In this document: positions 18,514 to 28,433 of the stretch, piece by piece
Position numbering within the stretch: the first letter of the stretch is position 1
How the letters are laid out: each line of letters opens with the position of its first letter
Origin: Pelagicoccus sp. SDUM812003
GTDB taxonomy: Bacteria; Verrucomicrobiota; Verrucomicrobiia; Opitutales; Opitutaceae
Length of the DNA: 64,000 nucleotides
Direction: 5' to 3'
Assembly (NCBI RefSeq): GCF_031127815.1
Contig: NZ_JARXHY010000005.1
Location: forward strand, 62,001 to 126,000
The notes under the pieces: generated by a model
Databases searched by the model: none
Told to the model about the DNA's origin: nothing
Seen by the model: the letters and a program-made list of their open reading frames with translations, nothing else
Program-made: the position numbers and the translations under genes

Positions 18514-19179
18514 CTACCGCGATTCGTCTGCGGCCTTGAACACTTGCCAAGTGTGACTGGCCAAAAAGAGCATCACCAGGATGTTGAAGAAAGAGCGAGT
18601 CGACAACCAGAGAGCAACCGCTAAGAAGCCGATGGTGACGAAGCTGATGATGCAGCTCAGCTTCAATCGAGAAGGTCCCAAGGCAGCCAGGAGGATCTGA
18701 CCGCCATCCAACGGCATGATGGGCATTAGGTTGATGATCGACCAGAAAATGTTGATCATCACCACCACGCCGACGAAGTACTGGAGGACGAGCTGGAAGT
18801 AGGTGCGGCCTTCCCCACCGCCCACGAGCACGAACTGCCCGATGAAGTAAAACAGTACCGCAAGCCCAATGCTCGCCGCTGGACCAGCTGCCGTCATGAG
18901 GATCCTGCCCTTGCGTCCGAAATGCGCCCCTTCGAAGCGAGCCAGGCCGCCCAAGCTGTGCAACATGATCTGCACCCGGGGGGCGCCCAGTCGCAAGCCG
19001 GCCAAGGCGTGGCCAAACTCGTGCACCAGAATCGAAAAGGTGGCGGCGAGCATGAAAGTGAAAACCAGGATCCACTCCTCCTGCCCGCGGGCGTCCAGAG
19101 CCCCACCGAGAAAGGCGCTCAGCACCCAAAACATCCAGTGAATCGAAATGGGAATTCCAAATAAGCTAAATCGTATCAT
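18514..19179 (-). CDS. Site-2 protease family (M50) membrane metalloprotease
   Basis: 221 residues from the ATG at 19179, where the protein starts MIRFSLFGIPISIHW; the frame upstream has no family similarity. The zinc motif HEFGH (H53, E54, H57) lies in a membrane helix and the third ligand in MPLDGGQ (Asp in LDGG) in a later helix, both diagnostic of M50. About five or six TM segments and no PDZ or CBS domain, so it is a minimal member resembling the SpoIVFB/rhomboid-sized group. It would cut membrane-spanning regulators, but no anti-sigma substrate is encoded next to it. Confidence 0.9.
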   Translation of the reverse strand: MIRFSLFGIPISIHWMFWVLSAFLGGALDARGQEEWILVFTFMLAATFSILVHEFGHALAGLRLGAPRVQIMLHSLGGLARFEGAHFGRKGRILMTAAGPAASIGLAVLFYFIGQFVLVGGGEGRTYFQLVLQYFVGVVVMINIFWSIINLMPIMPLDGGQILLAALGPSRLKLSCIISFVTIGFLAVALWLSTRSFFNILVMLFLASHTWQVFKAADESR

Positions 19180-19300
19180 GCGTAAGGGATTGGCGAGGGC
19201 GCCGAGGATTGAAATGGCGCCCGGCCCAAACCGCGACCATGCCGATTCATTCGATTCGTGAAAGAAAATTCGGCATTCGCTGGGGGCGAGTTCTGCTTTC

Positions 19301-20275
19301 CTACCGGTCGAATTCCATTCCCTGGGCCACTCCCCTGTCCAGCAACGCGCTCTCGATGCGATACTGGATGGCGGTCTTAGGCAGGTCCCAGTTGGGGGCG
19401 ATAAGATCGTCGAAATCGGCGATGCCAAAGAGTCGCTGCACCACAATGCTCGGGTCGAGTCGAGGCAAAAAGCAACTTAACGTGTCGATGTAGCTCTCGA
19501 GGCTGTGCAACGGAAACGGCTTCTCTCGGTATCGTTTCGCTAAGATGGAGCCCCGCACCACATGCAGGTGGTGCAGCTTTACGAATGCGATCGGCAGGCG
19601 ATTCAACGTTTCGGCTACCGCCGCTCCGTCATCGTCGAACTCTCCCGGCAAACCGAAGATCGTATGGGCGCACACATCGAAACCGAAGTCCGCGGTCATT
19701 TTCACCGCCGCCTCGAACTGGGCATGCGTGGTCCCGCGATTGATGCAGCTCAAGGTGTCATCGTTTACCGATTCCATGCCGTATTCGATAGATACGTACA
19801 AGTCGCCGAACGCTCGCTTCAGCATGCTCAGCTTCTCGCGGTCGATGCAATCCGGACGGGTGCCGATGGTCAGGCCCACGATATCCGCATCCACCGACTC
19901 TACGGCCTCGCGATAGATGCGCTCCAGATCCCCCACCGGAGCGTAGGTATTCGTATTCGGCTGAAAATAGATCATGAACCGCCGCGCCCCGTAGCTTCGG
20001 CGAGAGCGCTCGATCCCTTCGACCACCTGCTCCCGCACGGTCGGCAGACTGCGCGTGTGCCTCGGCGTGAAGGATTCCACGTTGCAATAGGCGCAGCCGC
20101 CGTACCCAGCGCTGCCGTCGCGGTTGGGACAGGTAAATCCCGCGTCCACAACCACCTTGAAAACCTTGGCCCCGAAACGCTCGCGAAGGTAGCGCCCGTA
20201 TCCGCGATAGGGTTTCCCATGAAAGCGATCCCATAGGGCTTTCGCTTCAGGACTGGCTTGGCTGACGGATTTCAT
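19301..20275 (-). CDS. yhcC: Radical SAM protein, YhcC family
   Basis: 324 residues from the ATG at 20275. It starts with the family pattern [16 protein letters not shown], and the cysteine cluster [16 protein letters not shown] supplies the three cysteines of the SAM-binding 4Fe-4S site in the unusual spacing of this family. [16 protein letters not shown] and EYGMES are further family blocks. The fold resembles the Elp3/MiaB-like radical SAM barrel, with a C-terminal tail lacking a TRAM domain. The reaction is not established. It is divergent from the kinase at 20393, leaving 117 bases for two promoters. Confidence 0.9.
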   Translation of the reverse strand: MKSVSQASPEAKALWDRFHGKPYRGYGRYLRERFGAKVFKVVVDAGFTCPNRDGSAGYGGCAYCNVESFTPRHTRSLPTVREQVVEGIERSRRSYGARRFMIYFQPNTNTYAPVGDLERIYREAVESVDADIVGLTIGTRPDCIDREKLSMLKRAFGDLYVSIEYGMESVNDDTLSCINRGTTHAQFEAAVKMTADFGFDVCAHTIFGLPGEFDDDGAAVAETLNRLPIAFVKLHHLHVVRGSILAKRYREKPFPLHSLESYIDTLSCFLPRLDPSIVVQRLFGIADFDDLIAPNWDLPKTAIQYRIESALLDRGVAQGMEFDR

Positions 20276-20392
20276 AAGGCCGCAAATACTTACCCTTTTG
20301 TATTTATTCCAGCTCAAACGCAGGAAACGCTACACGTCGGGACGCTCGCTCTTGCCATACGAGATCGTTTGCCTTTCAAACCGCCCTGCGAA

Positions 20393-21397
20393 ATGAGCGG
20401 CGACCCCCCACACGACACACTCTGCCAGAAATTCATGGATACCTTGATCCGATCCACCGGAGCACGGGCAGCGCATGAGATCGAAACCCTGCAAACCCTC
20501 TGGAGCGGCTATGGAAAGATCGCTCGCTACGCCCTCGAGGATTGCGAGCTCGACTCCGTCATCGTGAAACGAATCAAACTCCCCACCCGCACGCTCCACC
20601 CGAGGGGGTGGAACACCGATCGTTCGCACCAGCGCAAGGTTCGCTCCTACGAAGTCGAAACGGCTTGGTATCGCAACGCGAACAACCGGTGCGACGCCAG
20701 TTGCCGCACCCCGAAATGCTACGCGGTCGATTCGCATGGGGAAGAAACCCTGATCGTTCTGGAGGACCTCGATGCTGCCGGATTCACCGAGCGTCGGCAG
20801 CAGGCGTCCCCTGAGGCCAGGGATGCGTGCATCGATTGGCTCGCTAGCTTTCACGCCCGGTTCATGGGCATGAAGCCCGAGGGCCTTTGGCCCAAAGGAA
20901 CGTATTGGCATCTGGATACAAGACCCGACGAACTGGAAGCGCTCGAGGATATCGAACTGAAACGCGCCGCCGCGAAGATAGACGCGCTGCTAAGCTCGAG
21001 CCCTTTTCAGACCATCGTGCACGGCGACGCCAAAATCGCCAACTTCTGCTTTTCCGCGGACGAACGCTGCGTCGCCGCGGTCGACTTTCAATACGTGGGC
21101 GGGGGATGCGGCATGAAGGACCTCGCGTACTTCATCGGAAGCTGCCTGAGCGAATCGGAGTGCGAACGATTGGAAGAGCAGCTGCTCGGACGCTACTTTA
21201 GCGTCTTGCGTTCCGCCCTGAGCCGACAGCAAAGCGAGGTGAACGCCGACGAGCTGGAGGCGAACTGGCGCGCCTTGTTTCCCTTTGCCTGGACCGACTT
21301 TCACCGTTTTCTCAAAGGCTGGAGCCCTGGTCATTGGAAACTGAATACTTATAGCGAGCGACTTGCGAGGGCAGCGCTCAAGAAACTGAACAAATGA
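20393..21397 (+). CDS. Choline/ecdysteroid-kinase-like phosphotransferase
   Basis: 334 residues from the ATG at 20393; the open frame upstream has no similarity. The protein has the aminoglycoside/choline kinase fold: catalytic loop [11 protein letters not shown] (HGD with the following Asn) and metal-binding VDFQYVGGG, the form found in EcKinase-type enzymes. The N-lobe carries VIVKRIKLP as the ATP lysine strand and [12 protein letters not shown] as the hinge. Such enzymes phosphorylate a small hydroxylated molecule; the substrate is not evident. The stop overlaps the ATG of the next gene (ATGA), so translation is coupled to a phosphatase-family protein. Confidence 0.85.
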   Translation: MSGDPPHDTLCQKFMDTLIRSTGARAAHEIETLQTLWSGYGKIARYALEDCELDSVIVKRIKLPTRTLHPRGWNTDRSHQRKVRSYEVETAWYRNANNRCDASCRTPKCYAVDSHGEETLIVLEDLDAAGFTERRQQASPEARDACIDWLASFHARFMGMKPEGLWPKGTYWHLDTRPDELEALEDIELKRAAAKIDALLSSSPFQTIVHGDAKIANFCFSADERCVAAVDFQYVGGGCGMKDLAYFIGSCLSESECERLEEQLLGRYFSVLRSALSRQQSEVNADELEANWRALFPFAWTDFHRFLKGWSPGHWKLNTYSERLARAALKKLNK

Positions 21398-22278
21398 ACC
21401 TTTCGGAAAAACACCTCTACGCCTTCGACGACTACGCAGTCGAGGCAGCCAAAAAAGCGGCAAAGATCATCGTCGAGAAACGAAGCAACGAACTGCAGGT
21501 GCTCTCCAAGGAAGGAGGCGACACCCTAGCGTCCCAAGTCGTCACCGAAGTCGATCGTCTCGCTCAGTCAGCGATTCTGGATACGCTCAGGCCTTGTTTG
21601 AAAGAGCTCGACCTCGGGCTGCTGGCAGAGGAGAGCTCCGACGACGGCAGCCGTTTCAGCAAGGATGCCTTTCTCTGCATCGATCCGCTCGACGGCACCT
21701 TGCCCTACATCAAAGGGACGGGAGGATTCGCTGTATCCATCGCCATCGTGCGTCGCGACGGAACCCCGCTCTATGGCCTCGTCCTAGAACCGCTCACCGG
21801 GAAACGCTATCAAGCGATCTCCGGGATGGGAATTCGACGCGACGCGAAGCCATGGAACCCGCCGACCGCTTCGGGCTCCTCGTTTCACTTTTACGGAGAC
21901 TGCAGCTTTATCGATCAGCCTGATTCGACGCGGATTCTGGATACCGTAGCCAACGAACTCTCCCAACTTGGCTACACCTCGTTCGAAAAGGATTTCCAGT
22001 CAGGCGGCGTCATGAGCGCCTGCCACGTCATGGAAAACGCCCCGGCGTGCTACTTCAAGTTTCCCAAGGAACAGCCGGGCGGCGGCAGCCCTTGGGACTT
22101 CGCCGCCACCGCATGCCTTTTTCACGAAGCAAATCGCGTGGCAACCGATATTCATGGCGATCCTCTCGACCTGAACCGTCGCGATAGCATTTTCATGAAT
22201 CACCGCGGCATTCTTTTCGCGACCGATGAAAACATCGCGCATTGCATCCAAAACGCCTACGCGAAATTGAGGCCATAG
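21394..22278 (+). CDS. Inositol monophosphatase family protein
   Basis: 294 residues, starting at the ATG that overlaps the kinase stop. It shows the metal-dependent phosphatase motifs: [10 protein letters not shown] (Glu ligand), [14 protein letters not shown] (the D-P-x-D-G-T block with the catalytic Thr), and [14 protein letters not shown] in place of the usual WDxAAG block near the C-terminus. The Thr of LDGT is followed by LPYIKG rather than the usual xNFxxG, so the substrate is probably not plain inositol phosphate; CysQ-like PAP phosphatases are another possibility. The coupled kinase suggests that both act on one metabolite. Confidence 0.88.
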   Translation: MNLSEKHLYAFDDYAVEAAKKAAKIIVEKRSNELQVLSKEGGDTLASQVVTEVDRLAQSAILDTLRPCLKELDLGLLAEESSDDGSRFSKDAFLCIDPLDGTLPYIKGTGGFAVSIAIVRRDGTPLYGLVLEPLTGKRYQAISGMGIRRDAKPWNPPTASGSSFHFYGDCSFIDQPDSTRILDTVANELSQLGYTSFEKDFQSGGVMSACHVMENAPACYFKFPKEQPGGGSPWDFAATACLFHEANRVATDIHGDPLDLNRRDSIFMNHRGILFATDENIAHCIQNAYAKLRP

Positions 22279-22292
22279 AAAGCGAGGCTGGA

Positions 22293-23093
22293 TCAGTCTC
22301 CGCGAACCGGATTGCTCAGTTCGCCAATTTGCGAAATAGAGACCTCGACTACGTCTCCATCCTTTAGATACGACGGCGGACTCATAGCCGCTCCCACGCC
22401 CCCTGGCGTGCCTGTGAGGATGACTGTACCAGCAGCTAGGGTCGCGCTGCGACTGAGGAAGGACACGATGCGCGGGATGCTGAAAATCAAGTCGCTGGCA
22501 TCTCCCTGTTGGCGCAACTCCCCGTTCACCCGCGTGGAAAGCTGCAAGACGGAGGGGTCCGGCACTTCGTCTGCCGTGACGATCCATGGTCCCAAGGGAC
22601 AAAACCCATTGAAGCTCTTCCCGCGACAAAACTGGCCGCCGCCCCACTTCTTCTGCCAATCGCGAGCGGAAACGTCGTTGGCGCAAGTGTATCCAAGGAT
22701 ATAGTCGAGGGCGTCCTGCTCGCTCGCATCGCTGCAGTCGCGTCCGATAACGACCGCGAGCTCGCCCTCGTAGTCGACTTCCGAGCTGTAGTTCGCTGAT
22801 GGCAAACGGATCGGATCTCCATGCCAGCATGCAGCAGTGACGTTCTTCATGAAGATGAGCGGGTACTGCGGCAGCGGGGTTCCTGTTTCCTCCGCATGCT
22901 TGCGGTAGTTCAGGCCTACGCCGAAAATCTGAGTCGGTCGAAAGGGCAGCAGCGATCGCTGAGCATCAACCTCTTCCTCCGTGATGGAAAACCCGCCGAA
23001 GAGGTCGCCTTGCAGCTTTCGGAACGGGCCAGACCCGGATTTTGCCGCGAGTCCGGATTTCCCTTCCGTATCCAAATATCGAATAATCTTCAT
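22293..23093 (-). CDS. Fumarylacetoacetate hydrolase family protein
   Basis: 266 residues. The FAH C-terminal fold is clear: FGVGLNYRKHAEETG, then YEGELAVVIG with the metal-binding Glu residues, YTCANDVSARDWQKKW and TGTPGGVG. The short N-terminal region (about 55 residues) is typical of the bacterial FAHD/2-keto-hydratase branch. It would cleave or hydrate a beta-diketo acid with Mg; the actual substrate is unknown. It lies 78 bases after the rpoN stop on the same strand and converges on the phosphatase gene (14 bases between stops). Confidence 0.9.
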   Translation of the reverse strand: MKIIRYLDTEGKSGLAAKSGSGPFRKLQGDLFGGFSITEEEVDAQRSLLPFRPTQIFGVGLNYRKHAEETGTPLPQYPLIFMKNVTAACWHGDPIRLPSANYSSEVDYEGELAVVIGRDCSDASEQDALDYILGYTCANDVSARDWQKKWGGGQFCRGKSFNGFCPLGPWIVTADEVPDPSVLQLSTRVNGELRQQGDASDLIFSIPRIVSFLSRSATLAAGTVILTGTPGGVGAAMSPPSYLKDGDVVEVSISQIGELSNPVRGD

Positions 23094-23171
23094 CGCCTTG
23101 CTACGCCAATGGACACGCTATCGCCGAGCGAGCCTCGCGCCATCATGAGGTTCTGGCCGATTTTGCCCGGA

Positions 23172-24626
23172 TTAGTACTGGCGACGAAGGTTGCTAGGCA
23201 AAATGCCCAGCTCTTCACGGTATTTCGCCACGGTTCTGCGAGCGATTTTTATATCCTTCGCTTGCAGGCGAGAAACGATTTCCTGATCGCTCAGCGGTTT
23301 GGCTGGATCCTCTCCCGAAATGAGATTCTGGATCATGTCCTTAACACTTGTGTTGGAAATCGATTCGCCGTCAGTGCCTTGATATCCCGGGGTGAAGAAG
23401 AACTTCAGCTCGAACAATCCGTGAGGCGTTTGGATGTACTTGTTGGCGATGGCGCGACTCACCGTCGTCTCGTGCACCCCAACGATCTCCGCGATCTGCG
23501 TCATGGTGCAAGGACGAAGCTTGGAGACGCCTTCCTCCAGAAAGTCGGCCTGGATCTTAACGATCTCGTTAGCGATGCGCTCGATGGTCTGCTGGCGCTG
23601 CTCGATGGAGTTGATCAGGAACTTGCCGGAGCGCATCTTCTCCTGGATGTATTCCTTTTCCTTCTTGGTGATCGCCCCTTTGGCGATCATCTCCTTGTAG
23701 ATCGGGCTGATGCGCAGACGCGGAATGTAGTCGGAATTCAACGTCACCTTCCACTTGTCATCATCCCACTCCACGATCACGTCGGGCATGACGGAACGGT
23801 TGTTGTCCTCCGCGAAGCGACGGCCCGGGGCCGGATCCAGCAAAGCGATTTCCGCGATCGCCTCCTGCACCTCCTCCACATCGACCCCAAGACGACGAGC
23901 GATATCGGGGATGCGACGGCGAGAGAGCAGCTTGAAGTGCTTCTGCACGATTTCGTAAGCGTAGGATCGTGAGCGGCCCTTGGCTTCGAGCTGCATGGAG
24001 AGGCAATCCTGCAGGTCGAAAGCGGCGATTCCCGCCGGATCGAAACTGCGCAGGATCTGGTGGGCCTCCTGCATTTGACCGAGCGAAAGTCCTGAGAGCA
24101 GGGCTAGATCGGAAAGCGAGGTGGACAAAAAGCCGTTGTTGTCGATGCTGCCCACCAAGTATTCGATGGCTTCCCGCTGCACCGGCTCGATATCCGACAG
24201 CGACGCCTGCTCGAGCAGATGCTCCTGTAGCGAGGTTTCGGATACAAGCGAATTGAAAAAATGCTCACGCTTCTCAGCGTCCTCGCTAGTATAGGTCTGA
24301 GCCCCGCCCGCCTGGGACATGTAGTCGCGCCAGTCTTCGTCGAGCTTGTTCAACACCTCGAAGTTCTCCCCGAACTCCAGCTCTTCGGCATTGGAATTGG
24401 AATCCTCGGAACTGCTCTCCGACTCGGGAGCGGGTTCGTCGAGGCTGGGCGTGTCCATGGAGAGCTCCTCCAGCGAGGGATTGGTCTGCAGCTCCTCCTG
24501 GATGGTCGCTCTCAAATCCATCTGAGCCACCTGAAGAATCTTTAGGGATTGCCGAAGCTGAGGGGCCAGTACGAGCGACTGCGTCTGCTTTAACCGCAAC
24601 TCCTGATTGAATCCTTGCGCTGCCAT
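23172..24626 (-). CDS. rpoN: RNA polymerase sigma-54 factor
   Basis: 484 residues from the ATG at 24626 (MAAQGFNQ); a TTG at 24644 is less likely. Region I is Gln/Leu-rich (LRLKQTQSLVLAPQL), followed by an acidic region II (residues ~65-110, many Glu/Asp/Ser), the core-binding region, the helix-turn-helix (AEIVGVHETTVSRAI) and the C-terminal RpoN box ARRTVAKYRE that reads the -24 element. The length is typical (~480). No bacterial enhancer-binding protein, hpf or PTS-Ntr gene lies next to it, unlike the proteobacterial context. Upstream is a 220-bp AT-rich divergent promoter region shared with the Fe-S carrier. Confidence 0.96.
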   Translation of the reverse strand: MAAQGFNQELRLKQTQSLVLAPQLRQSLKILQVAQMDLRATIQEELQTNPSLEELSMDTPSLDEPAPESESSSEDSNSNAEELEFGENFEVLNKLDEDWRDYMSQAGGAQTYTSEDAEKREHFFNSLVSETSLQEHLLEQASLSDIEPVQREAIEYLVGSIDNNGFLSTSLSDLALLSGLSLGQMQEAHQILRSFDPAGIAAFDLQDCLSMQLEAKGRSRSYAYEIVQKHFKLLSRRRIPDIARRLGVDVEEVQEAIAEIALLDPAPGRRFAEDNNRSVMPDVIVEWDDDKWKVTLNSDYIPRLRISPIYKEMIAKGAITKKEKEYIQEKMRSGKFLINSIEQRQQTIERIANEIVKIQADFLEEGVSKLRPCTMTQIAEIVGVHETTVSRAIANKYIQTPHGLFELKFFFTPGYQGTDGESISNTSVKDMIQNLISGEDPAKPLSDQEIVSRLQAKDIKIARRTVAKYREELGILPSNLRRQY

Positions 24627-24846
24627 GGGTGTCGTTTGTATCAATAAAAGGGTTTTAAGAGGAAAACAGGTTGGCTCGCCTTAGCCAATCGGCCTGAATA
24701 TGCACCAGTGAAAGCATTTTTTTTGGTAAATGCAAGACCCTTGAGCGTTCTTAGCACGATTTATGCTTTACCCTTGAACCATCCGGCCGCCTCTGATTGG
24801 CGACCGCCTATTGACAGGCGCCGCGGCGCGTGTAGAAGCTGAAGCT

Positions 24847-25161
24847 ATGATAACGCTTACACCAAAGGCTGCTTCTAAGATCCAAGAGCTGCAATCCGAT
24901 GCGGGAGAGGGAAAACTTCTCCGCGTCTTCGTGGAATCCGGCGGCTGCTCTGGCTTTCAGTATGGCATGTCCTTCGACGAGAAGAAGGAGTCCGACCAGC
25001 AACTCGAAAGCGCTGGCATCTGCTTTCTGATGGACGAATCCAGCCTGGCCTACATGGAGGGCAGCACCATCGACTTCGACGACGGCCTGCAGGGCAAGGG
25101 TTTCGAAATCAAGAACCCGAACGCTCAAAGCACCTGCGGCTGCGGAAAGTCGTTCTCCTAG
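24847..25161 (+). CDS. A-type iron-sulfur carrier (HesB/IscA/ErpA family)
   Basis: 104 residues from the ATG at 24847 (MITLTPKA); the longer open frame has no family similarity. The three conserved cysteines are C34 (ESGGCSGFQY) and C97/C99 in the C-terminal CGCGKSF. It would hold and hand over Fe-S clusters to apo-proteins. Which subfamily (ErpA, IscA, SufA) cannot be decided without phylogeny; no isc or suf genes are adjacent, which favours an ErpA-like stand-alone carrier. A 45-base hairpin follows at 25206. Confidence 0.93.
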   Translation: MITLTPKAASKIQELQSDAGEGKLLRVFVESGGCSGFQYGMSFDEKKESDQQLESAGICFLMDESSLAYMEGSTIDFDDGLQGKGFEIKNPNAQSTCGCGKSFS

Positions 25162-25205
25162 CCCGAACGGGAGCTGGCCGCCTCGCTTCCCGAACGCCCA
25201 AGGAC

Positions 25206-25250
25206 GAGACCCCGATCCTCTCCCATTTCTGGGAACAGAATCGGGATCTC
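25206..25250. other. Long two-part hairpin in a 385-bp intergenic region
   Basis: GAGACCCCGAT (25206-25216) pairs with ATCGGGATCTC (25240-25250) with one mismatch, and inside it TCCCA TTTC TGGGA pairs perfectly. There is no T tract, so it is not a textbook terminator; it may stabilise the 3' end of the Fe-S carrier mRNA. The rest of 25162-25546 holds no supported gene. Confidence 0.5.
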
Positions 25251-25546
25251 GCCCCGATGCATTCAGTTGTTCTAAAGAGACGGACTCCGCGCCGAGTGAA
25301 ACAAGCGGTCCGGATGAAGACCTGTTGGATTCTTTCGCTGGGCGCCGCCGCGAATCGAAGACCCAAGCCGGTTGGCTCGTTTCCTCGCTCTTAATAATTC
25401 GTCGGACTAATGGACAACTTAACCAGTTTTTATAGGGAAAACGTCCCAGAGCCAACTAGGGAACCCAAGTGGACTGAACTGAGGTAAGCGGAACAGTCCG
25501 GAAATTCCCTTTGCCACGCTCGGCCCGATGCATTTTCTGAGCCTCC

Positions 25547-26149
25547 ATGGTAAACACTCCTGAGCGCCTCGCCCAGCAAATGGCCTTCATCATCGAAGCC
25601 GACAAGCTGAAGTCCATATTCCGACAATCCTATATCAGCGACAAGACGCGGCGAGAAAACGATGCGGAGCATTCCTGGCATCTGGCCCTGATGGCCATCA
25701 CATTGTTCGAGCACGCGAACGATCCGCAGCTCGATCTCCTGAAAATCCTGCGCATGGTGATCATCCACGACATCGTGGAGATCGATGCCGGAGATACCTA
25801 CATCTACGACGAGGAGCACAAAAAGGATCAGGAGCGGCGCGAGCGCCTGGCGGCCGATCGCCTCTTCGGTCTTCTGCCAGAGGATCAGGCGATAGAGTTC
25901 AGAGCGCTCTGGGACGAATTCGAGCTCGGGGAAAGCGCGGAAGCGCGTTTCGCCAAGGCGATCGATCGACTCCATCCGATGCTGCTCAACTACCTGGCGG
26001 ACGGGAAGACCTGGCTTGAGCACGGCGTAGTGGCCACTCAAGTACGGGAGATCAACCAGAAGATCGAACGCGGCAGCGCCAGCTTATGGACCTATGCCCA
26101 AGGCCTGATCCAGAACGCCATCCAAAGCGGCATCCTGCCGGCAAAATAG
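25547..26149 (+). CDS. HD-domain phosphohydrolase (YfbR/HDDC2-like)
   Basis: 200 residues. The metal site is visible as the His in NDAEHSWHLALM, HD in VIIHDIVEIDAGD and a later Asp in AKAIDRLHPML, the H...HD...D set of small HD hydrolases. It lacks a nucleotidyltransferase or regulatory domain. Close relatives are 5'-deoxynucleotidases acting on dNMPs, a role in nucleotide pool balance that is likely but not shown here. It converges with the sensor kinase gene (stops 26149 and 26265) without an obvious hairpin between them. Confidence 0.88.
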   Translation: MVNTPERLAQQMAFIIEADKLKSIFRQSYISDKTRRENDAEHSWHLALMAITLFEHANDPQLDLLKILRMVIIHDIVEIDAGDTYIYDEEHKKDQERRERLAADRLFGLLPEDQAIEFRALWDEFELGESAEARFAKAIDRLHPMLLNYLADGKTWLEHGVVATQVREINQKIERGSASLWTYAQGLIQNAIQSGILPAK

Positions 26150-26264
26150 GATCCCGTCGGCAAGCGGCGGCGAATCCGACCCCAAAACCAACAACGCTTC
26201 CCCACTCAACGAAGCGACGCAGAGACGCTGGCTGCCTCCGCCTAAGCCGGTGGTCTATCTCCGG

Positions 26265-27794
26265 TCACAATTCCGCCTGTTCCTTTCGATCCGCTTGAAT
26301 CGTGAAGTTGAAGGTGGTGCCCTTGCCCGGCTTGCTGGTGACCCAGATAGTACCGCCCATGGCCTCCACCAGCATCTTGGAAATCGCTAGCCCTAGTCCG
26401 GTGCCTCCGTACGATCGACTGGTACTGGCATTGGCTTGACTGTAGAACTTGAAAAGCCGCTCCGCCTCGTCCTCGTCGAAGCCCACGCCCGTGTCTTCCA
26501 CGGAAAACATCAGGTTGGAGGACCTGCCGTCCGCGCTGGCCGCCTCCTTCACCACGACGTTCACCCAGCCCCGACGCGTGAACTTCACCGCGTTGGAGAG
26601 CAGATTTATCAGCACCTGGCGCAAGCGCGTCTGATCCCCGTAAACGATTGGGGAAACCGATTCCGCGATGCGCGTTTCCATCATCAGGCCTTTCGAGCTC
26701 GCCGAGTACGAGGCGATATCCACCGCCTCCTGCACGCAGGTCCTCAGATCGAAAGGACCATAGTTCAGCTCCAGCTTGCCAGCTTCGATCTTGGAAAAGT
26801 CCAGCACGTCGTCGATGATTTCCAGCAAGGCCTTGCCAGAGACGTTCACGATCTCCGTATAGCGTTTCTGCTCTTCGTTGGAGACCTTTTGGTTCAGCAG
26901 GTTCGTCATGCCGATGATCCCGTTGAGCGGGGCCCTGATCTCGTGGCTCATCACCGCCAGCATTTCGCTTTTTTTCTCCATGCTGGCTTCGGCATGATCC
27001 TTGGCCTCCTCCAGTTGGGAAACGGTCAGCTCCAGCAAGCTTATCTGACGCCCGATCTTCTCGATCATGGTATCGAAGGCCAATCCCAGCACTCCCACCT
27101 CGTCATTCGCTCGAATGCTGGCGCGGGTGGAAAAGTCTCCTTGGGCCACCTTTTCAGAAACCGAGGTCAAGCGCTTGAGCGGCTTCAACGACCGATGCAA
27201 CGCCCAAACGAGCCCGGAAAAGAGAACGGCGCCGCAAACCAACAAACCGTAGAGAACCGCCAGCAGGGCGTCCACCTTTGAGGTGGCCTCCGCTTCGAGC
27301 GAGCTCACGATGGCGTTCGCCTGCTCCAGCAAATCCGTGTTGGACTGCACGATCGCTTCCTTCGCTCGAACGAAGCGCATCGCGTCCGCATCGTTCGACA
27401 CGAGTTCTTCGGCCCGCTGCCGATAGTCCCTCCATGTCTCGCGCAAACGCTCCAGCTGCTCGGCGAGGCGACCCTCCGCTCGATCGAGGCCCCGGTTCGG
27501 ATCGCCGTACACCAAGCCATTGAGCAGCGACTCGTACTCGTTCACGGATTCCATGAGCTCGCCGCGGGCGAACTCGTCTCCATCCGCGATGAGCAGACTC
27601 GCCTTGGCCACGCGCTGGCTGAGCATGCGCAGCTTTCCGCAGTCGTTGATAGCCGCCGAGCTGGAATTCTGGGTCGAGTTCATCACCAGCACGATGGCCA
27701 CCGTGGCCACGAACAAGGCCAGCATGACCGACAAGCCACCGAACATGCGGGCGCTGATGCTCCGGCTAAAATGGGCGAACAAGCTTTTCATCAA
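26265..27794 (-). CDS. Membrane histidine kinase with NarX/PilJ-type sensor and HAMP
   Basis: 509 residues. TM1 is about 18-38 and TM2 about 175-198. The periplasmic part carries [15 protein letters not shown] (53-67), the hallmark helix of the PilJ/NarX N-terminal sensing domain, where NarX binds nitrate. HAMP (about 198-250) leads to HisKA with H284 ([13 protein letters not shown]) and a full ATPase domain ([21 protein letters not shown]). It stops after the ATPase domain, with no receiver. No response regulator is adjacent. Nitrate is one possible ligand because of the family, but the family also includes sensors with no known ligand. Confidence 0.92.
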   Translation of the reverse strand: MMKSLFAHFSRSISARMFGGLSVMLALFVATVAIVLVMNSTQNSSSAAINDCGKLRMLSQRVAKASLLIADGDEFARGELMESVNEYESLLNGLVYGDPNRGLDRAEGRLAEQLERLRETWRDYRQRAEELVSNDADAMRFVRAKEAIVQSNTDLLEQANAIVSSLEAEATSKVDALLAVLYGLLVCGAVLFSGLVWALHRSLKPLKRLTSVSEKVAQGDFSTRASIRANDEVGVLGLAFDTMIEKIGRQISLLELTVSQLEEAKDHAEASMEKKSEMLAVMSHEIRAPLNGIIGMTNLLNQKVSNEEQKRYTEIVNVSGKALLEIIDDVLDFSKIEAGKLELNYGPFDLRTCVQEAVDIASYSASSKGLMMETRIAESVSPIVYGDQTRLRQVLINLLSNAVKFTRRGWVNVVVKEAASADGRSSNLMFSVEDTGVGFDEDEAERLFKFYSQANASTSRSYGGTGLGLAISKMLVEAMGGTIWVTSKPGKGTTFNFTIQADRKEQAEL

Positions 27795-27976
27795 TAAACG
27801 AGAGGGGTGTGATTTCGCACGTCGAATACGCGCAAGTATCTAAAGACTCTTTGCAAATCGCGCAAGCCGTCACGCCACTCTTTCCATGTATGAGAGGTCG
27901 AAAACCCTAAACTCCCCCATTGCCCTTTGCCGCTCGCTCCGTTTACTTCAGTCAACCAATCAAGAAATCCCATCGC

Positions 27977-28396
27977 ATGAAACTCTCACTCGCCAGCCTC
28001 AGCAAATTCGACTTTTTCGGAGTCCTCGTCCTCCGCCTCGGAGCAGGCGCTCTCGTCGCCTTTCACGGCTTTCCCATGCTACTGGGCGGAGCGGACGCGT
28101 GGACCGAAGTCGGCAGCGGAGCAGCCATCGCTCGCCTTCCAGAAAGCCTTTTCCTCGTAGCGGGACTGGCCGCCTGCATCATCCAAGTCTTCGGCGGCCT
28201 CCTGCTAGCGCTAGGGCTTTTCACGCGTGGAGCGGCCCTCTTCCTCACCATCGTCTCAGCCTTCGCCCTGGCAAACGTGATTCAGAGCGGCGACTTCCAC
28301 CTCACCTTTTTCGCTCACCTGCAGGTGACGCTTCTTTTTTTCGGTCTGCTATTCATCGGGCCAGGACGCTTCAGCCTGGATCGCAAGGGCATCTAG
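27977..28396 (+). CDS. DoxX family membrane protein
   Basis: 139 residues from the ATG at 27977. Four TM helices are apparent (around 12-32, 55-78, 83-103 and 112-130), with family features GVLVLRLGAGALVAFHG at the start and QVFGGLLLALGLFTRGAAL in the middle. DoxX proteins are small quinone- or thiol-related membrane proteins of poorly defined function. A 37-base gap separates it from the next gene. Confidence 0.88.
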   Translation: MKLSLASLSKFDFFGVLVLRLGAGALVAFHGFPMLLGGADAWTEVGSGAAIARLPESLFLVAGLAACIIQVFGGLLLALGLFTRGAALFLTIVSAFALANVIQSGDFHLTFFAHLQVTLLFFGLLFIGPGRFSLDRKGI

Positions 28397-28433
28397 TTCG
28401 CCCCTCCCTTGCCCCCCCAAAAAAAAGCCCCGC

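Noticed and set aside
17837-19129. Long minus-strand frame joining the lipoprotein to sequence upstream
   Set aside because: The part before 18451 is an out-of-frame read through the M50 protease; the lipoprotein has its own start and signal peptide.
25258-25395. 45-codon plus-strand frame before the HD gene
   Set aside because: Arg-rich translation without ribosome site, domain or hydrophobic pattern; looks like chance.
28400-28432. C7A8 homopolymer junction before the small membrane protein, considered as a terminator
   Set aside because: No stem precedes it, and the A run is on the wrong strand for genes transcribed rightward.
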